Shown: positions 43,921 through 55,850, numbered from the stretch's first letter. The stretch is 64,000 nucleotides of DNA from Cunninghamia lanceolata (GCA_027924645.1 BSBN01000254.1:11798001-11862000), one strand, 5' to 3'. Numbers and translations: made by a program. The notes: generated from the sequence alone by a model not told the origin.

Positions 43921-45217
43921 ACAAAAAGAAGAAAGAAAAAAGTAAGTAAATGCATAACTAGATATATTAGATCAAAATAAAATAAACACAAAGGCAATTA
44001 GAAATTAGAGAGTAATAAATTAAAATGGATGATACATAGAAAGAGAGAGTGGGAAGGATAGTAGAGATGGATAAGATAGAAAAAAGAACTCAACATATAT
44101 AAGAATAGATAAATCTATAAAATTACAAGAATAAAATAACACCGCTAAAAAAGATATAAACACGTAAATTGATTTACCTTATTGATCATATTTAATAGAT
44201 TTAATTAAAACAAAAAACAAAAAAAACAATAGATCAATAGCTACGGATAAATAAAAATATAAAAATCTAAGCAAAGAAGTAACCATATAAGAAGAGAGTA
44301 AGTAGATAGAAGGAAATAGGAATAGTAAGGTAAGGAGATACATAGATGAAACATAGGAAATACATATAAGTGAAACAAAAAGATACAAAGAGAAAGATGA
44401 GGGGTAATATGATTATGGCTAATAAATATAATAAAATAATATATCACAATGTGTCCATGAACCATAAAATCAGTGAATAAATAAAATGCCCATAAATAAA
44501 AATATATAAGAGTGACAAATTAATAGGCCTATGCAAATAATATGAAAAGGAATAAACTATCCAAAAAGTAAGGCAAAGATAAGAAAATCTAAATGGGAAT
44601 GACCTAAATGTAAAGAGGAAAAGGATGCACAAAGGAGAGAGAAAGAGATAGAGAACTGAAAAATAAATAATAAAACAATAGTTTAACCAAGAGTGTATAT
44701 ATGCTTAGCAAGAAGAAAGATAGAATTAAGAATAGATAAAAGGGGAGAAATATGTTTACTATCATCCAAGAAGGAAACTAAACAATATATACTATAAATA
44801 AACAATGGAAAAAACTCTAACAAAGAAGAAGAGAACAAGAAAAAAAATAAAAGCAACCAATCATAGCAATAACATCCATAAGGAATAGGTAAGAAATAGA
44901 AAGCCAAGAGAAAACAACAAGCATGGAAGATTAAAAAGGGGGGGAAAAAGAAGGAACAAAGCTAAGGAGAAGAGAAACAATGGAAAGGCAGAGAGAGGTA
45001 GAGATTAGAGAAGGAGGAGGTTCAAGGGAAAGATAGGGGGGAAGGAAGGAGGGTCGGGGATGAGAACTGGGAAGGGAGGGTAGGAAGAGGGGAAAGGATG
45101 AGTAGTCAATAGCAAGGAAGAGGACCCAAGGGGAGAGAAGGAAAGGTACAAGGTAGGAAGAGATGATGTAGGGAGAGGAAAGGGGAGTAGGGAGAGAGGA
45201 GCAAGCGAGGTGCCAGA
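43921..45217 (-). repeat. Left arm of the Penelope-like inverted repeat
   Basis: The reverse complement of this arm matches 46180-47470, with substitutions and small indels. Between about 44940 and 45217 the plus strand is almost purely purine (runs of GGA and GAA). Short ORFs seen in this arm appear in both arms and look like by-products of the T-rich strand. Confidence 0.88.
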
Positions 45218-45276
45218 TAAAGGACCAGAGAGAGGTAGGGAGGGGTGTTGGGAGAAGATGGGAAGGAAGGAAGAGT

Positions 45277-46183
45277 TTACTTTCTTAGAGAATTTAACAA
45301 GGGGTTCCAAGTGTGTTCCAAGTTCCAACCATCGTCTCGGTTAAGGTTGGAAGAGTTAATCCTAACGAAGATGGCCTCTTTAGGTTTCCTATTAAAGAAG
45401 TTATCTTCTTTAGCTAAGACACGGGTATCTTCAAGGTGTATGTGGTGTTTGGTGCTAGAGTTGTGATCTGCAAGGGCTGATTTTGTGACTCTTTCATGTT
45501 TGATATCTGCATAGTGCTCTTTGGCTCTCATGCAAATAGAGCTGCCTGTTTCACCAATGTAAGGGGTAACACATGAGCAATCAATTTTATAGATGCCTAG
45601 GTTTAGAAGAATGTCAGTAGAGTCTTTGGTGGATGTGATAATGTTTCTGATGGTGGAGCACAGTTTGAAATCACAATGCAGCCCTTTCTTGCAAAGGATT
45701 TTGGCGATTTTGTTAGAGATACCTTCGATAAAAGGTAGAGTGGCACCAAAAGCAACCTCGGTGTCACAATTGTCTGGTTTGGAGTTAAGGCAAGCTTGGG
45801 CAAGCTTAAAGGCTCTCTTGATGTGTTTAGAGTGATACCCATTAAGCTTGAATACTAAGGATAGGTGGGACAACTCTTGGTTTAAGTTTTCATTATCACA
45901 AATGTGGAAGGCCCTCGTTGCTAAAGTTTCAAGAACACTAACCTTGTGGGTAGGGTGGTGGTGAGAGGAAGCATGAAGATAGAGGTCAGTGTAGGTGGAT
46001 TTCCTGAAGACACGTTGGCTAAGGGTACCATCATCTTTTCTGATAAGAAGGATGTCGAGGAAAGGGAGTTGATTATTGGTTTCAATTTCTTTGGTGAACT
46101 GGATACATGGGGCAATGTTGTTTAGGTGCTTGTGGAATAGCTCAAGTTGTTCATGGCCATGTGGCCAACATATGTTTATGTGA
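45277..46183 (-). pseudogene. Penelope-like RT C-terminus plus GIY-YIG endonuclease
   Basis: One open minus-strand frame runs about 300 codons from the inverted-repeat junction to the stop at 45277, with no stop inside. The first part is the C-terminal portion of a Penelope RT: WPHGHEQLELF, then NNQLPFLDILLIRKDDGTL and RKSTYTDLYLHASSHHHPTHK. It then passes a linker with Cys residues (ILCKKGLHCDFKLC) to a GIY-YIG nuclease: LGIYKIDCSC, PYIGETGSS and CMRAKEHYADI, with a conserved H-rich strand (TKHHIHLEDTRVLAKEDNFF) after it. The GIY, YIG, Arg and His residues of the family are present. RT palm motifs are absent because the copy is truncated at 46183. The enzyme would nick DNA to prime reverse transcription. 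Confidence 0.88.
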
Positions 46184-47470
46184 CACCCCGCTTGCTCCTC
46201 TCTCCCTACTCCCCTTTCCTCTCCCTACATCATCTCTTCCTACCTTGAACCTCTCCTTCTCTCCCCTTGGGTCCTCTTCCTTGCCATTGGCCACCCATCC
46301 TTCCCCCTCTTCCTTCCCTCCCTTCCCAGTTCTCATCCCCGACCCCCCTTCCTTCCCCCCTATCTTTCCCTTGAACCTCCTCCTTCTCTAATCTCTGCCT
46401 CTCTCTGCCTTTCCATTGTTTCTCTTCTCCTTGCTTTGTTCCTTATTTTTCCCCACCTTTTTAATCTTCCATGCTTGTTGTTTTCTCTTGGCTTTCTATT
46501 TCTTACCTATTCCTTATGGATGTTATTGCTATGATTGGTTCATTTTATTTTTTTGCTTGTTCTCTTCTTCTTTGTTAGAGTTTTTTCCATTGTTTATTTA
46601 TAGTATATATTGTTTAGTTTCCTTCTTAGATGATAGTAAACATATTTCTCCCCTTTTATCTATTCTTAATTCTATCTTTCTTCTTGCTAAGCATATATAC
46701 ACTCTTGGTTAAACCATTGTTTTATTATTTATTTTTTAGTCCTCCTCTATCTCTTTCTCTCTCCTTTGTGCATCCTTTTCCTCTTTACATTTAGGTCATT
46801 CCCATTTAGATTTTCTTATCCTTGCCTTACTTTTTGGATAGTTTATTCCTTTTCATATCATTTGCATAGGCCTATTAATTTTTCACTCTTATATACTTTT
46901 ATTTATGGGCATTTTATTTATTCACTAATTTTATGGTTCATGGACACATTGTGATATATTATTTTATTATATTTATTAGCCATAATCATATTACCCCTCA
47001 TCTTTCTCTTTGTATCTTTTTGTTTCACTTATATGTATTTCCTATGTTTCATCTATGTATCTCCTTACCTTACTATTCCTATTTCCTTCTATCTACTTAC
47101 TCTCTTCTTATATGGTTACTTCTTTGCTCAGATTTTTATATTTTTATTTATCCATAGCTATTGATCTATTGTTTTTTTTTTTAATTACATCTATTAAATA
47201 TGAGGAATAAGGTAAATCAATTTACATGTTTATATCTTTTTTAGCGGTGTTATTTTATTCTTGTAATTTTATAGATTTATCCATTCTTATATATGTTGAG
47301 TTCTTTTTTCTATCTTATCCATCTCTACTATCCTTCCCACTCTCTCTTTCTATGTATCATCCATTTTAATTTATTACTCTCTAATTTCTAATTGCTTTTG
47401 TGTTTATTTTATTTTGATCTAATATCTCTACTTATGCATTTACTTACTTTTTTCTTTCTTTTTTTTAATC
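46180..47470 (+). repeat. Right arm of the Penelope-like inverted repeat
   Basis: The plus strand here equals the minus strand of the left arm. 46190-46420 is pyrimidine-rich (runs of TTCC and CTCCC). The spacer between the arms is about 965 bp and holds the coding sequence. Confidence 0.88.
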
Positions 47471-48084
47471 TATCTACTTACTTTCCATTAATATATTCCC
47501 TTATATTGTAAGATTTCTCTATTTGACATATATATTGATTTATGATTTTGAAATTTTTTGTGTTCCTCTCTTAATTCCTTTCATTGAATTTGGTTAGTAA
47601 ATACTTTTCTTTCGTTATTTTCCTATATTTATTGATATATATACTCATAATTATATGGAACTCCCATTCTCTCTCCTGTTCTACTTATTGTATGACTTGT
47701 AACCATATCTGCTTCATGTCTTATCTATATACATATATCCTTCTAATCTCTTTAATTGCATTTACTAATTCTATCATATGTATCCTTTGTATCTTGTTAC
47801 ACCTCTACTCACCTTATTTCCACACATCTTAGGTTTTACTTTCCTTTTTAATTTTTATTTTTATTTACCTTATATTTTTTCTCATCTATTTAGTCACCAT
47901 GGTCAACATACATTCCTTTATCTCACTTATCTATTATTTACTTATGCATTTAATTTACTTTTTCTATTTCTTTTTCCTTTATTGGTCTATCTCCCCTCAT
48001 GTTAAACTCTGTGCCCACACTCCCCTCTCTCTTGATAAGTAACCATAGCTGTAATTGCAACTTACTTATTCTCTTCTCTTCATC
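47471..48084 (+). other. Penelope-like 3' untranslated region beyond the shared arm
   Basis: AT- and T-rich noncoding sequence found only in the plus-strand copy. It leads to the hammerhead-like hairpin. Open frames here are T-rich chance ORFs. Confidence 0.5.
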
Positions 48085-48116
48085 CTGATGATGGATCACG
48101 GAGTGTGATCCGAAAC
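48085..48116 (+). ncRNA. Hammerhead-like ribozyme core
   Basis: CTGATGA (48085-48091), a 7-bp stem GGATCAC/GTGATCC (48093-48099 and 48105-48111) with loop GGAGT, then GAAAC (48112-48116). This is the conserved core and stem II of hammerhead ribozymes, which are known from Penelope-like elements. One extra T (48092) lies between the CTGATGA box and the stem. I could not pair convincing stems I and III or fix a cleavage site, so activity is doubtful. Confidence 0.5.
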
Positions 48117-48135
48117 ATTGATCTAAAAAAAGCTA

Positions 48136-49149
48136 TACACAGGCTAATCTAGAAGCACACATTCTAACTTATTATTAATCTATTTCTTAATTCTTCTTAA
48201 CACATGAAAATAACAAGTCATTATATCTATGACTTCCTTCTTTGACTAGCATACCTGAGGCAAGGGTTGCAAAACAACATTATGATAACCTCATCCAAAA
48301 TGTCCAAGTTATCATTTGTACCTTTTTTGGACTTGTAATGGAAAATCAAAAGCCTGGACATGGCCAATTGTTAACATCATCCAACTCCTTCATTGCACTC
48401 CATTTTCATCCACTCAATCTTCCAAGTAATCCTCAAGATGGGGTTTATGTAGATATAGGCTACCTCTATGCATGTTCTTTTTCACAATGTTTTTTCTATC
48501 AAAGGCTAGTCTCACAGCTAGTGAATGGAAACTATACTTAGCCAACAATTTCTCCACACTTTAGGAACTATCATTGCTCTTGCAAGAAATGAAAGATAAA
48601 CACATAGGGAAATAATATCATTTCTTCTTCATAGTATGGTACCTGACATTTACAATCACCATTTGGTGGTAAAATTCCAAAAGCACCAAAAAATTTGAAT
48701 GATATCTTGGCAATTTTAACGGGGCATTTTCAAAACCTCAAATTCTTAAATAAGAAGAATGGACAAACTAAATATAAAAACTTCCAAAATTCATTCCTAA
48801 CACGACTACTTTAGGGGAGATTCTTCTCTCCAACGAACCTTCAATTTTCTTTCTAGAGAGCATAAGGAGAGCATAATTCACCCTATGGAAATATCTCATT
48901 CCAATGTCTTTTCGCAACTATTGGAAATAACAATACACAGGTGTGTCTAGAGTAAGAGACCTTTTGGTTCTCAAACCATGATATACAACCTCTTCGCTAG
49001 CTAGAATGTAAACCAAAAGAGAACACATGTGAAATGATACCTTCTGAGGAAAATTCATTAACTACTCACACATATGCACTCACTTATTAACCTCAGCTAG
49101 TCTATATTTTGAGACTCACTGCAAATCAGTAGAATGAATTAGCACATCT
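48136..49149. other. Noncoding region between Penelope-like element and extra ORF
   Basis: A 99-codon plus-strand ORF (48242-48541) has no recognisable domain. On the minus strand the frame of the next feature is lost. Nothing further is supported. Confidence 0.4.
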
Positions 49150-49711
49150 AGTTCTCAAAAGAGTCTAACTCAGCACTCCTGATGACATGATGTAGCAGAG
49201 TGATCATGTTAGAGATCTCTTCTTTAAAATGTCCTCTTTTTAAATTGGTTGGAAGTTGAAGTTTACCCTTTCTCTCAATCTTTAGCCAGCTTTTAGGCAT
49301 ACTGCTTCAACACCAATCTTTCTTGTCCTAGAAGTACCTCCAACTAGTAGTGATAGTCACATCAACAAATTCCTCATGGTCTGGTAGCTTCAAAGCATAT
49401 GATACAACTTCAGAGTCAATCCTTGTTATCATAGAGCCATCAAAGGCTTGTGTCTCTTGCCAGTTATGGTAAAAATTATTTGCACAAGCAATAACCAAAT
49501 TTGGGCATGACATGGCAGATAGGAAACCTCCAGCTTTGGCTAACGCACAACTCATAATTTTCTTTGCAATTGAGGACCTGATTTCTTGCCGCATTCTCTC
49601 CCATAAATCCCCCAAGTCCACATGTCTAAGGTCTATATCTCTTATATTTGACAAACCATTCTCAATGATAGAGGTAATTGGGGATCCCTAGAATTTGTAT
49701 TTCATTCTAAC
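49150..49711 (-). pseudogene. Extra ORF fragment of a Gypsy element, probably Gypsy D
   Basis: A minus-strand frame with stops near 49690 and 49328 encodes SIIENGLSNIRDIDLRHVDL, then SSIAKKIMSCALAKAGGFLS, NWQETQAFDGSMITRIDSEV and, past the stop, LQLPTNLKRGHFKEEISNMI, LLHHVIRSAELDSF. It resembles the extra ORF downstream of integrase in plant Gypsy elements. On the minus strand it lies downstream of Gypsy D integrase once Copia C is removed, in the same relative place as the extra ORF of Gypsy A. Confidence 0.5.
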
Positions 49712-50362
49712 TTGTTTGAAAAACTAGAGAGAAAACACTTCTGAAAAAGTCAAGGACACAAGACATTTGGGGAAAACAAGCTATCTAGACTCATGAAAGG
49801 AGAATTTCTTTTCCCAAACCAAATGAATCAAAGATTACAAGTTGTCATAGTAAGAGAAACAAGGAGAAAACCTAGTTATTTTGACCTATTTACAAAGAGT
49901 TATGTAAATTCTTCGTTAATGGTAAGGCTTGGAGCCCCTTTAGCATATTATCCTCACAATGCAAAATGAGACTTTCACTTACAAGGTGGCAAATTTAACC
50001 AAAGTATTGTATCAAAGCTTTATTAAATCCTCTATAAATTTCATTTAATTTTGGTGATGAACCATAGTGCAATATTCATAAATAGTCCTCTTTATTTTCC
50101 TCTAAAAAGTATATGAACACATTTTTGAAAATTCTAAATTTATGACAAATTGACAAGTGTCAATTCTTCATACACATCAATAGCTCAAAAGGAAAATGCT
50201 TTGGGAGTAATGAATGCATTTAGTTGTGGTGTTAGAGATTTTAAAAAAAAATTAACTAACCAACTAAGAGTTCAAAGGTTTAAAGAACTTCTGATTCTTT
50301 GAATACAAAGAGTTTTCTTTTAACAAAACAACACAAGACTGAAAGACAAGTCTTAAGATGTT

Positions 50363-50367
50363 TTCTT
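50363..50367. repeat. Left flank of Copia C, imperfect target duplication (TTCTT)
   Basis: TTCTT lies before the LTR start and TGCTT after the other LTR (57425-57429), four of five bases the same. Probably an old target duplication with one substitution. Confidence 0.45.
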
Positions 50368-51899
50368 TGTTGAAATGCATTAGACAACTGAGAGAGGAGG
50401 GGGTGAATCAGTTGTCCCAAAAACTCAATCACTTTTGCACTTAATCATTAATCACTTATCTGTACTTATTATGATTAAGCAAAGAATGCATGAAATTAGA
50501 AAGTTAAACACATATGCAACATTAAACACAAGAGACACCATATTTTTATGTGGAAAACCCTAAGGTGGGGAAAAACCATAGAGAGGATTAGCTCTCAAAA
50601 TATATTGCAGTCTTTGAAAAATGATGTTCATGCTTGGTCACTGCATGGGCCTAGAACATACTGGCTCACTGCCATTAAGTACAGCTAGGTCTAGTAGGCT
50701 CACTACCTCAACCCTAAACCTAGAAAGATTAAAATAAGGGCTATTATACCCCGAGGGTTGTTAAACCCTACTGGCGGCTCACTACAAAGCTCACTACCAA
50801 AATCTCCATCTTCTTCATGTCTAATATTAATACATTGAAGTACAATGGTTCCTCTGCCTACTCTGCCTTATTTGCTCGCCCTTTTCCTTATCTTCACATT
50901 TTTGCACAAGGACCTCTTTTCCATGGTTCAATTACAAGTATTTATACACTTCACCAATCTTCAAATGATCATCAAGGTTGACATTACAATCATCAACCAT
51001 TACAAACATTTTACAAAATAGGTCTTGACCTACTACAAACATATGCTAAGGATTTGTCGTATAGATGTATGCAGACCATGTCATGCCTTAGCTAGGACTC
51101 AAACATGATCTTCCACACCACAACACTCTTCCATAATCTTTAAGGAATCTCTATAATTACTAGAATTAACCAAGTCGGCTAAGACTGGTTACACGCTATG
51201 TTGTCTGGGAACAATCTTCAAACATGATCTCAATTCCTTAATGTGGACCAATGTCAAGATAGGAACATGATCAGGAGGCATCCACAAGCATGTTGAAAAC
51301 ATCAGGAGCAACCACACAAAATCAAACCACTTTATTCATGAGAATCTTCACACCAGAGTACATGAACTTCACTGTCTTCAACTGTCATAAAAAAATGATA
51401 GCTTGTGGGACACCAAAACATGAACCATTGAAATTGTAGGTACTTATCATCATCCCTGACTTCCCTCTAGAACTGTAGAGAAAAATACTTTATTATGCAG
51501 GAAGGCAGAGAAAACACTTTCTCCCTGTCACTAAAGAATAATCAGAAAAAGTAGGTTTTACTCTGGTGAATGCAACTCTCTCAATTCTTCACACTGAGGC
51601 TCAAACTTAGGATTTAGTATTTTTAGACATCTATTTAAATAAATTCCAATGCATAGATCAAGATTTTCAAGAGGCATGAAATGTGGATAAATCTACCAGA
51701 TTGTTCTTCAACATACAACTCACTATCTATACTGCACTTCACTGTAACTCACTTGTTTCTTCCAGAGAGGCCAATTTTCTCAATATCCTCAACATACAAA
51801 GATTCTAAACAAGTAATAGAATAGGACATAGTTGACACCAATGACAAAAAAGATATGTTGACATCGATGACAACACTGATTAGGCATATACTTGCAACA
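50368..51899 (-). repeat. Copia C 3' LTR
   Basis: It matches 55865-57424, with many substitutions and indels. It holds the U5 hairpin (50384-50415, arms ACAACTGA and TCAGTTGT) and a leader block with GTGGAAAACCCTAAGGTGGG near 50550. Confidence 0.88.
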
Positions 51900-51912
51900 A
51901 TCTCCCCCTTTG
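51900..51912 (-). promoter_or_regulatory. Copia C polypurine tract
   Basis: Minus-strand CAAAGGGGGAGAT, next to the LTR start. Extra PPT-like tracts lie near 51966, 52026 and 52109. Confidence 0.82.
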
Positions 51913-52204
51913 TCATTGATGGCAACATATGATGTGAAAAATTGCAACAACCATCAAACAAGATTCTCCCCCTATCTCTTTACACATCTGCACTCTTTCC
52001 TTCTAAGTTTTTCACATGATTTCTCTGCCCCTTTGACATCAATGGTGAAGGGCACATACTTGTACTCTTCTTCTCTAATTCAAGTTCTCTTTTGAACTCA
52101 TTGACTACTCCCCCTAAGAAGTAGCCCTAAAAGCATCAATCTAGATATGAAGAAGGAACTCTAAGCACCACCGGATTGATGCACTCTTGTGCATCTTAGT
52201 TTAG

Positions 52205-53430
52205 AATAGGAGGGCTAATAACCCCTACCTTTTCTTTGAGTTACTCAAAAGTATCCTTACGCAGAGGTTTGGTGAAAATGTCTGCAATCTAGTCTTTTGT
52301 AGATACATATTCCAACTTGACTTCATTCTCTGTCAGTTTTTCCCTCAGAAAGTGATATCTTATGGATATGAGCTTTGTCCCTGAATGCATTACTAGATTC
52401 TTTGATATGTTTATGGCACTTGTATTGTCACAAAAGATTGCAATTGGATCTTCATAAATAACTTTGATGTCCTTCAATGTTTGTTTCATCCACAACACTT
52501 GAGTACAACTACATGCTGCCCCTAATATATTGGATAGAGATATTGAGTCTTGTTTCTTGCTTATCCAAGATACTAGCCTTTTCCCAAAAAGAAGGCACCT
52601 CCACTTGTACTTTTTTTGACATCTACATCTTTGGCCCAATCTGCATCCATGTATGCAATGAGAGTGAAATCATTATCCTTTGGATACCACAAACCATAAT
52701 CCATTGTGCCTTTTAAATATCCCAAAATTCTCTTGACTGCAATTACATGTGACTCCTTAGGCTCTACTTGAAATCTTGCCACAAGAAAAACTTCATTGTG
52801 TCCAAAAATAATGTCATCAACAAAGACTACAACAATTACAATTTGTTCATTATTGATATTGAAATAGAGATTGGTGTTGGTTTCTACCCTTGGTGAATCC
52901 CAACTGTATATCAGATACTTATCCAACCTAGAATACCAGGCCCTAGGGGCTTGTTTTAACCCATACAATGCCTTCTTCAATCTGCATACCATTTCACCTT
53001 GATGTGTTGACTGAAATCCTTCCAGTTGTTCAATATAGACTTCTTCTTCGAATTCTCCATTCAAGAATTCAGACTTTACATCCATCTGATATACCTCAAA
53101 ATCTTTGTAGGCTACAAATGCCAAAAACATTCTTATAGATTCAATCCTTGCCACTGGTACAAATGTTCCATCAAAATCTATTCTTTTAACTTGAGAGTAT
53201 CCTTTGCATACCAACCTTACATTGTTTCTTACTACTTCACCATTCTGATTCATCTTGTTTCTGAAAACCCACTTGGTACTAATTACATTTTTATCTTCCA
53301 GTCTGGGAACAAGATCCCATGTCTGATTCTTCTCTATTTGCATCAATTCTTCTTTCATGGCTTTTACCCAATTCTCATCACTGCAAGCTTCATTCACAGT
53401 CTTAGGTTCAATCTTGGAAATTAGATAGAA
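52205..53430 (-). pseudogene. Copia C reverse transcriptase and RNase H
   Basis: The RT frame (53397-52573) carries [32 protein letters not shown] and the catalytic [10 protein letters not shown]. Right after this motif about 105-110 residues that are present in Copia B are missing, and the frame continues with FLVARFQVEPKESHV. RNase H follows (DADWAKDVDVKKSTSGG, about 52640), with a frameshift near 52610, and continues in 52639-52289. The deletion removes the RT thumb and connection, so no activity is expected. Confidence 0.88.
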
Positions 53431-54760
53431 ATTTACTTGTTCTTCTGTAGCTCTTCTTCTGGTCAGGATTCTTTTGCTCTTATCTCCTATGATTTGATCT
53501 TCAGAATGATTAAGTTTTACATACTTTGGTGTTTTGGTAGCACTTTATAGATCTTGTTCCTCTTCATTTGAGTTGTCTTCATGTTGTACCACTTCTAAAG
53601 CATCTGGTTTATCTGATTCATATCCACTTGATTCTAGAGACCTTTCCTCACGTTCATTGCTTGTGACATTTGCACTCTCAATGATCTTATTTAACCTCTT
53701 ATTATAATACCAATAGGCCTTGCTGTTGGTGGAGTAACCAAGGAAAATTCCTTCATCACACCTAGCATCAAACATGCCTAGATCTTCTCTTTTGATATAA
53801 CATTTTCTACCAAAAACTTTGAGATATTTCACAGTAGGAACTTTATCATACCACAATTCATAAGGAGTCTTAGAACTGTTACCTTTGACTTGGACTCTGT
53901 TTAGGATATATACATCAATGTGAATTGCATCTCTCTAATATACTTCCAGAAGTTCATCTCCTTCTTCATGGTTCTAGTAGCTTCTTGAACTGTTCTATTT
54001 TTCCTTTCAATGACTCCATTTTATTATGGAGTTCTAGGTGCAGATAACTATCTTTTTATCCCGTGTTATTCACAAAAGAAATTGAATTCATTTGATGTGA
54101 ACTCTCCTCCTCTATCAAACCTTAAACATTTGATCTTCAAATCCATCTCATTTTCAACCATTACCTTAAATGCCTTGAACTTATCTAGAGCTTCTGATTT
54201 GTATTTCAAAAAGATAACCCAAGTCATTCTAGAATAATCATCAATAAGCAACATGAAATACATGTCTCCTTCCAAACTTCTTACTTTGGTAGGTCCACAC
54301 AAATATGTATGCATTAGTTCCAGTAGTCCATCAATTGATTGGTCCTTAGTTTTGAAACTTATTCTTGTTTGTTTCCCAAATTGGCATTCCTTGCAAATAG
54401 GATTAGCAGGCTTCACAAGCTTAGGTGAATCTCTAACATCCTATGCAATACTTATCTTTATAATGTTATCAAAATTGATGTGACACAACCTTCTATGCTA
54501 TAGCCAAATTTCATCAGTCTGAGCCAACAAACAATAATTATCAGTTCTTTTCAAGTGATAAGTATTACCTCTGGTCTTCTTACCAGTTGCAATGACTATT
54601 CCCAAACTTTCCCTGATCTTGTATCCATTATCCTTGAATCTTAAGTCATAACCTTTGTCACACATCTAACCCACTTTATTCCAATTTTTATTTTTGAGAC
54701 ATGAGTTGCATCAAATTTCATCATACACCTTCATGCCAAATTTTGGCACCCACTGTCTGG
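53431..54760 (-). pseudogene. Copia C integrase and integrase-RT linker
   Basis: Minus-strand pieces include NPICKECQFGKQTRISFKTK (zinc-binding end), YLCGPTKVRSLEGDMYFMLL, IDDYSRMTWVIFL and LRFDRGGEFTSNEFNFFCE. The later piece is KYLKVFGRKCYIKREDLGMF with [19 protein letters not shown]. Stops and frameshifts separate them. Confidence 0.83.
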
Positions 54761-55805
54761 CTGAAGGATTTGGATATTCAACACTGCCCCCCCTAAGCCA
54801 AAGCTCTCAATTTACATCCTGGAGGAAGTGTCTACACTAGATGCTGATGTGGATCCATCCTTAACCTTATTTACATCATTTTCTCTTCATATTCTTGCTT
54901 CTACATAATCTTGCAACATGTCCAAATTTGTTGCAATTGAAACATACAATGTTTCCTTGTCCTTGATTTCTTCCTCTGAATGAATTCATCCTTGATCTAT
55001 ATGTCCAATTCTATTTCATGTGAAACACTTACCATTGAAGAATTGACCTTTCCTAGAATAGCTTGGCATATTTCTTGACATACTCCTGCACTCATTTTCT
55101 TTGTGACCAATCTTCTTGCAATTGAAACATTTACCAGAGAAGGATGGAACATTTTGATTCATTCTACTTCCACACTCAGTAGCCCTATGACCATACTTAT
55201 TGCATTTATAACAGTGACCATTGAAGGATGGATACCTCTAAGCGTTTGGTTGTCTAACCGAAGGTCTTCTAGGTCTTCTTCTTTGATTTCTGAACTCGTA
55301 TCCTCTATTTTGCCTTGACCTAGTGTTTATTTGACCAAATTTTAAACTTTCTCCTTTCTCAAATCCTAAACCTTGCTTGTCATCAGTACTATTCTCGCTA
55401 GCAATCATTTCATCAAGCTTTGCAGTACTTATCTTGATTTTTTCTTCAAAGATTTTAGCCTTTTCCAGGTCTATTTTTAGACTTACAATTTCTTTTTCAA
55501 GTTTGGCACAATCTTCCAATCTGCTCATCATAATTAAATTTAGATCAACTTCTTCTCTTGTTATTTCTATAACTTCTGCTTCTAATACATTCAGGGCTTC
55601 ATTTGTTGATATCAATTGATCATTTGTATTTGTCTTTGAATTTCTTGACTTGCTCTTTTAGCTTGGAGATACATTCATCAGCTTGTTGCAAATTTTCTTT
55701 CGGATGCCTGACTTCTACTTTAGAATTTTCAAGATCCATAAGACCTACTTCTAGTTGCTTGTTGCTTTCATAATTTTCAAATATTCTAGCTGCCATGCTC
55801 ATACT
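54761..55805 (-). pseudogene. Copia C gag with coiled coil and four zinc knuckles
   Basis: The N-terminal side (55802-55290) is a Glu/Lys-rich coiled coil (EVIEITREEVDLNLIMMSRL and LEKEIVSLKIDLEKAKIFEE). Then come CYKCNKYGHRATEC, CFNCKKIGHKENEC, a degenerate CFT-stop-NRIGHIDQG, and CFNCNKFGHVARLC (about 55226 down to 54905). Copia gag usually has one such motif. Several stops are present. The protease region between 54905 and 54700 is not recognisable. Confidence 0.75.
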
Positions 55806-55850
55806 ATCCCAGGTCTTCCTTAAGCTGTTAGACTTTTACTAAGGAACTTT

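Larger units (their letters stand above)
43921..48135. mobile_element. Penelope-like element, two copies head to head
   Basis: A minus-strand copy holds coding sequence (45277-46183) and part of its 3' untranslated region (43921-45276). Joined to it at about 46180 is an inverted second copy on the plus strand that has only the 3' untranslated region (46180 to about 48135). The shared parts (43921-45217 and 46180-47470) match at about 95 percent by eye. An inverted, 5'-truncated partner is a known trait of Penelope-like elements. There are no LTRs, no polyA tail and no integrase. The element is 5' truncated, because only the RT C-terminus and the endonuclease remain. Confidence 0.85.

Noticed and set aside
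44179..47210. Many hydrophobic ORFs in the Penelope-like arms, looking like membrane proteins
   Set aside because: They are rich in Phe, Leu, Tyr and Ser because the strand is T- and C-rich, appear in both inverted arms, and overlap in several frames.
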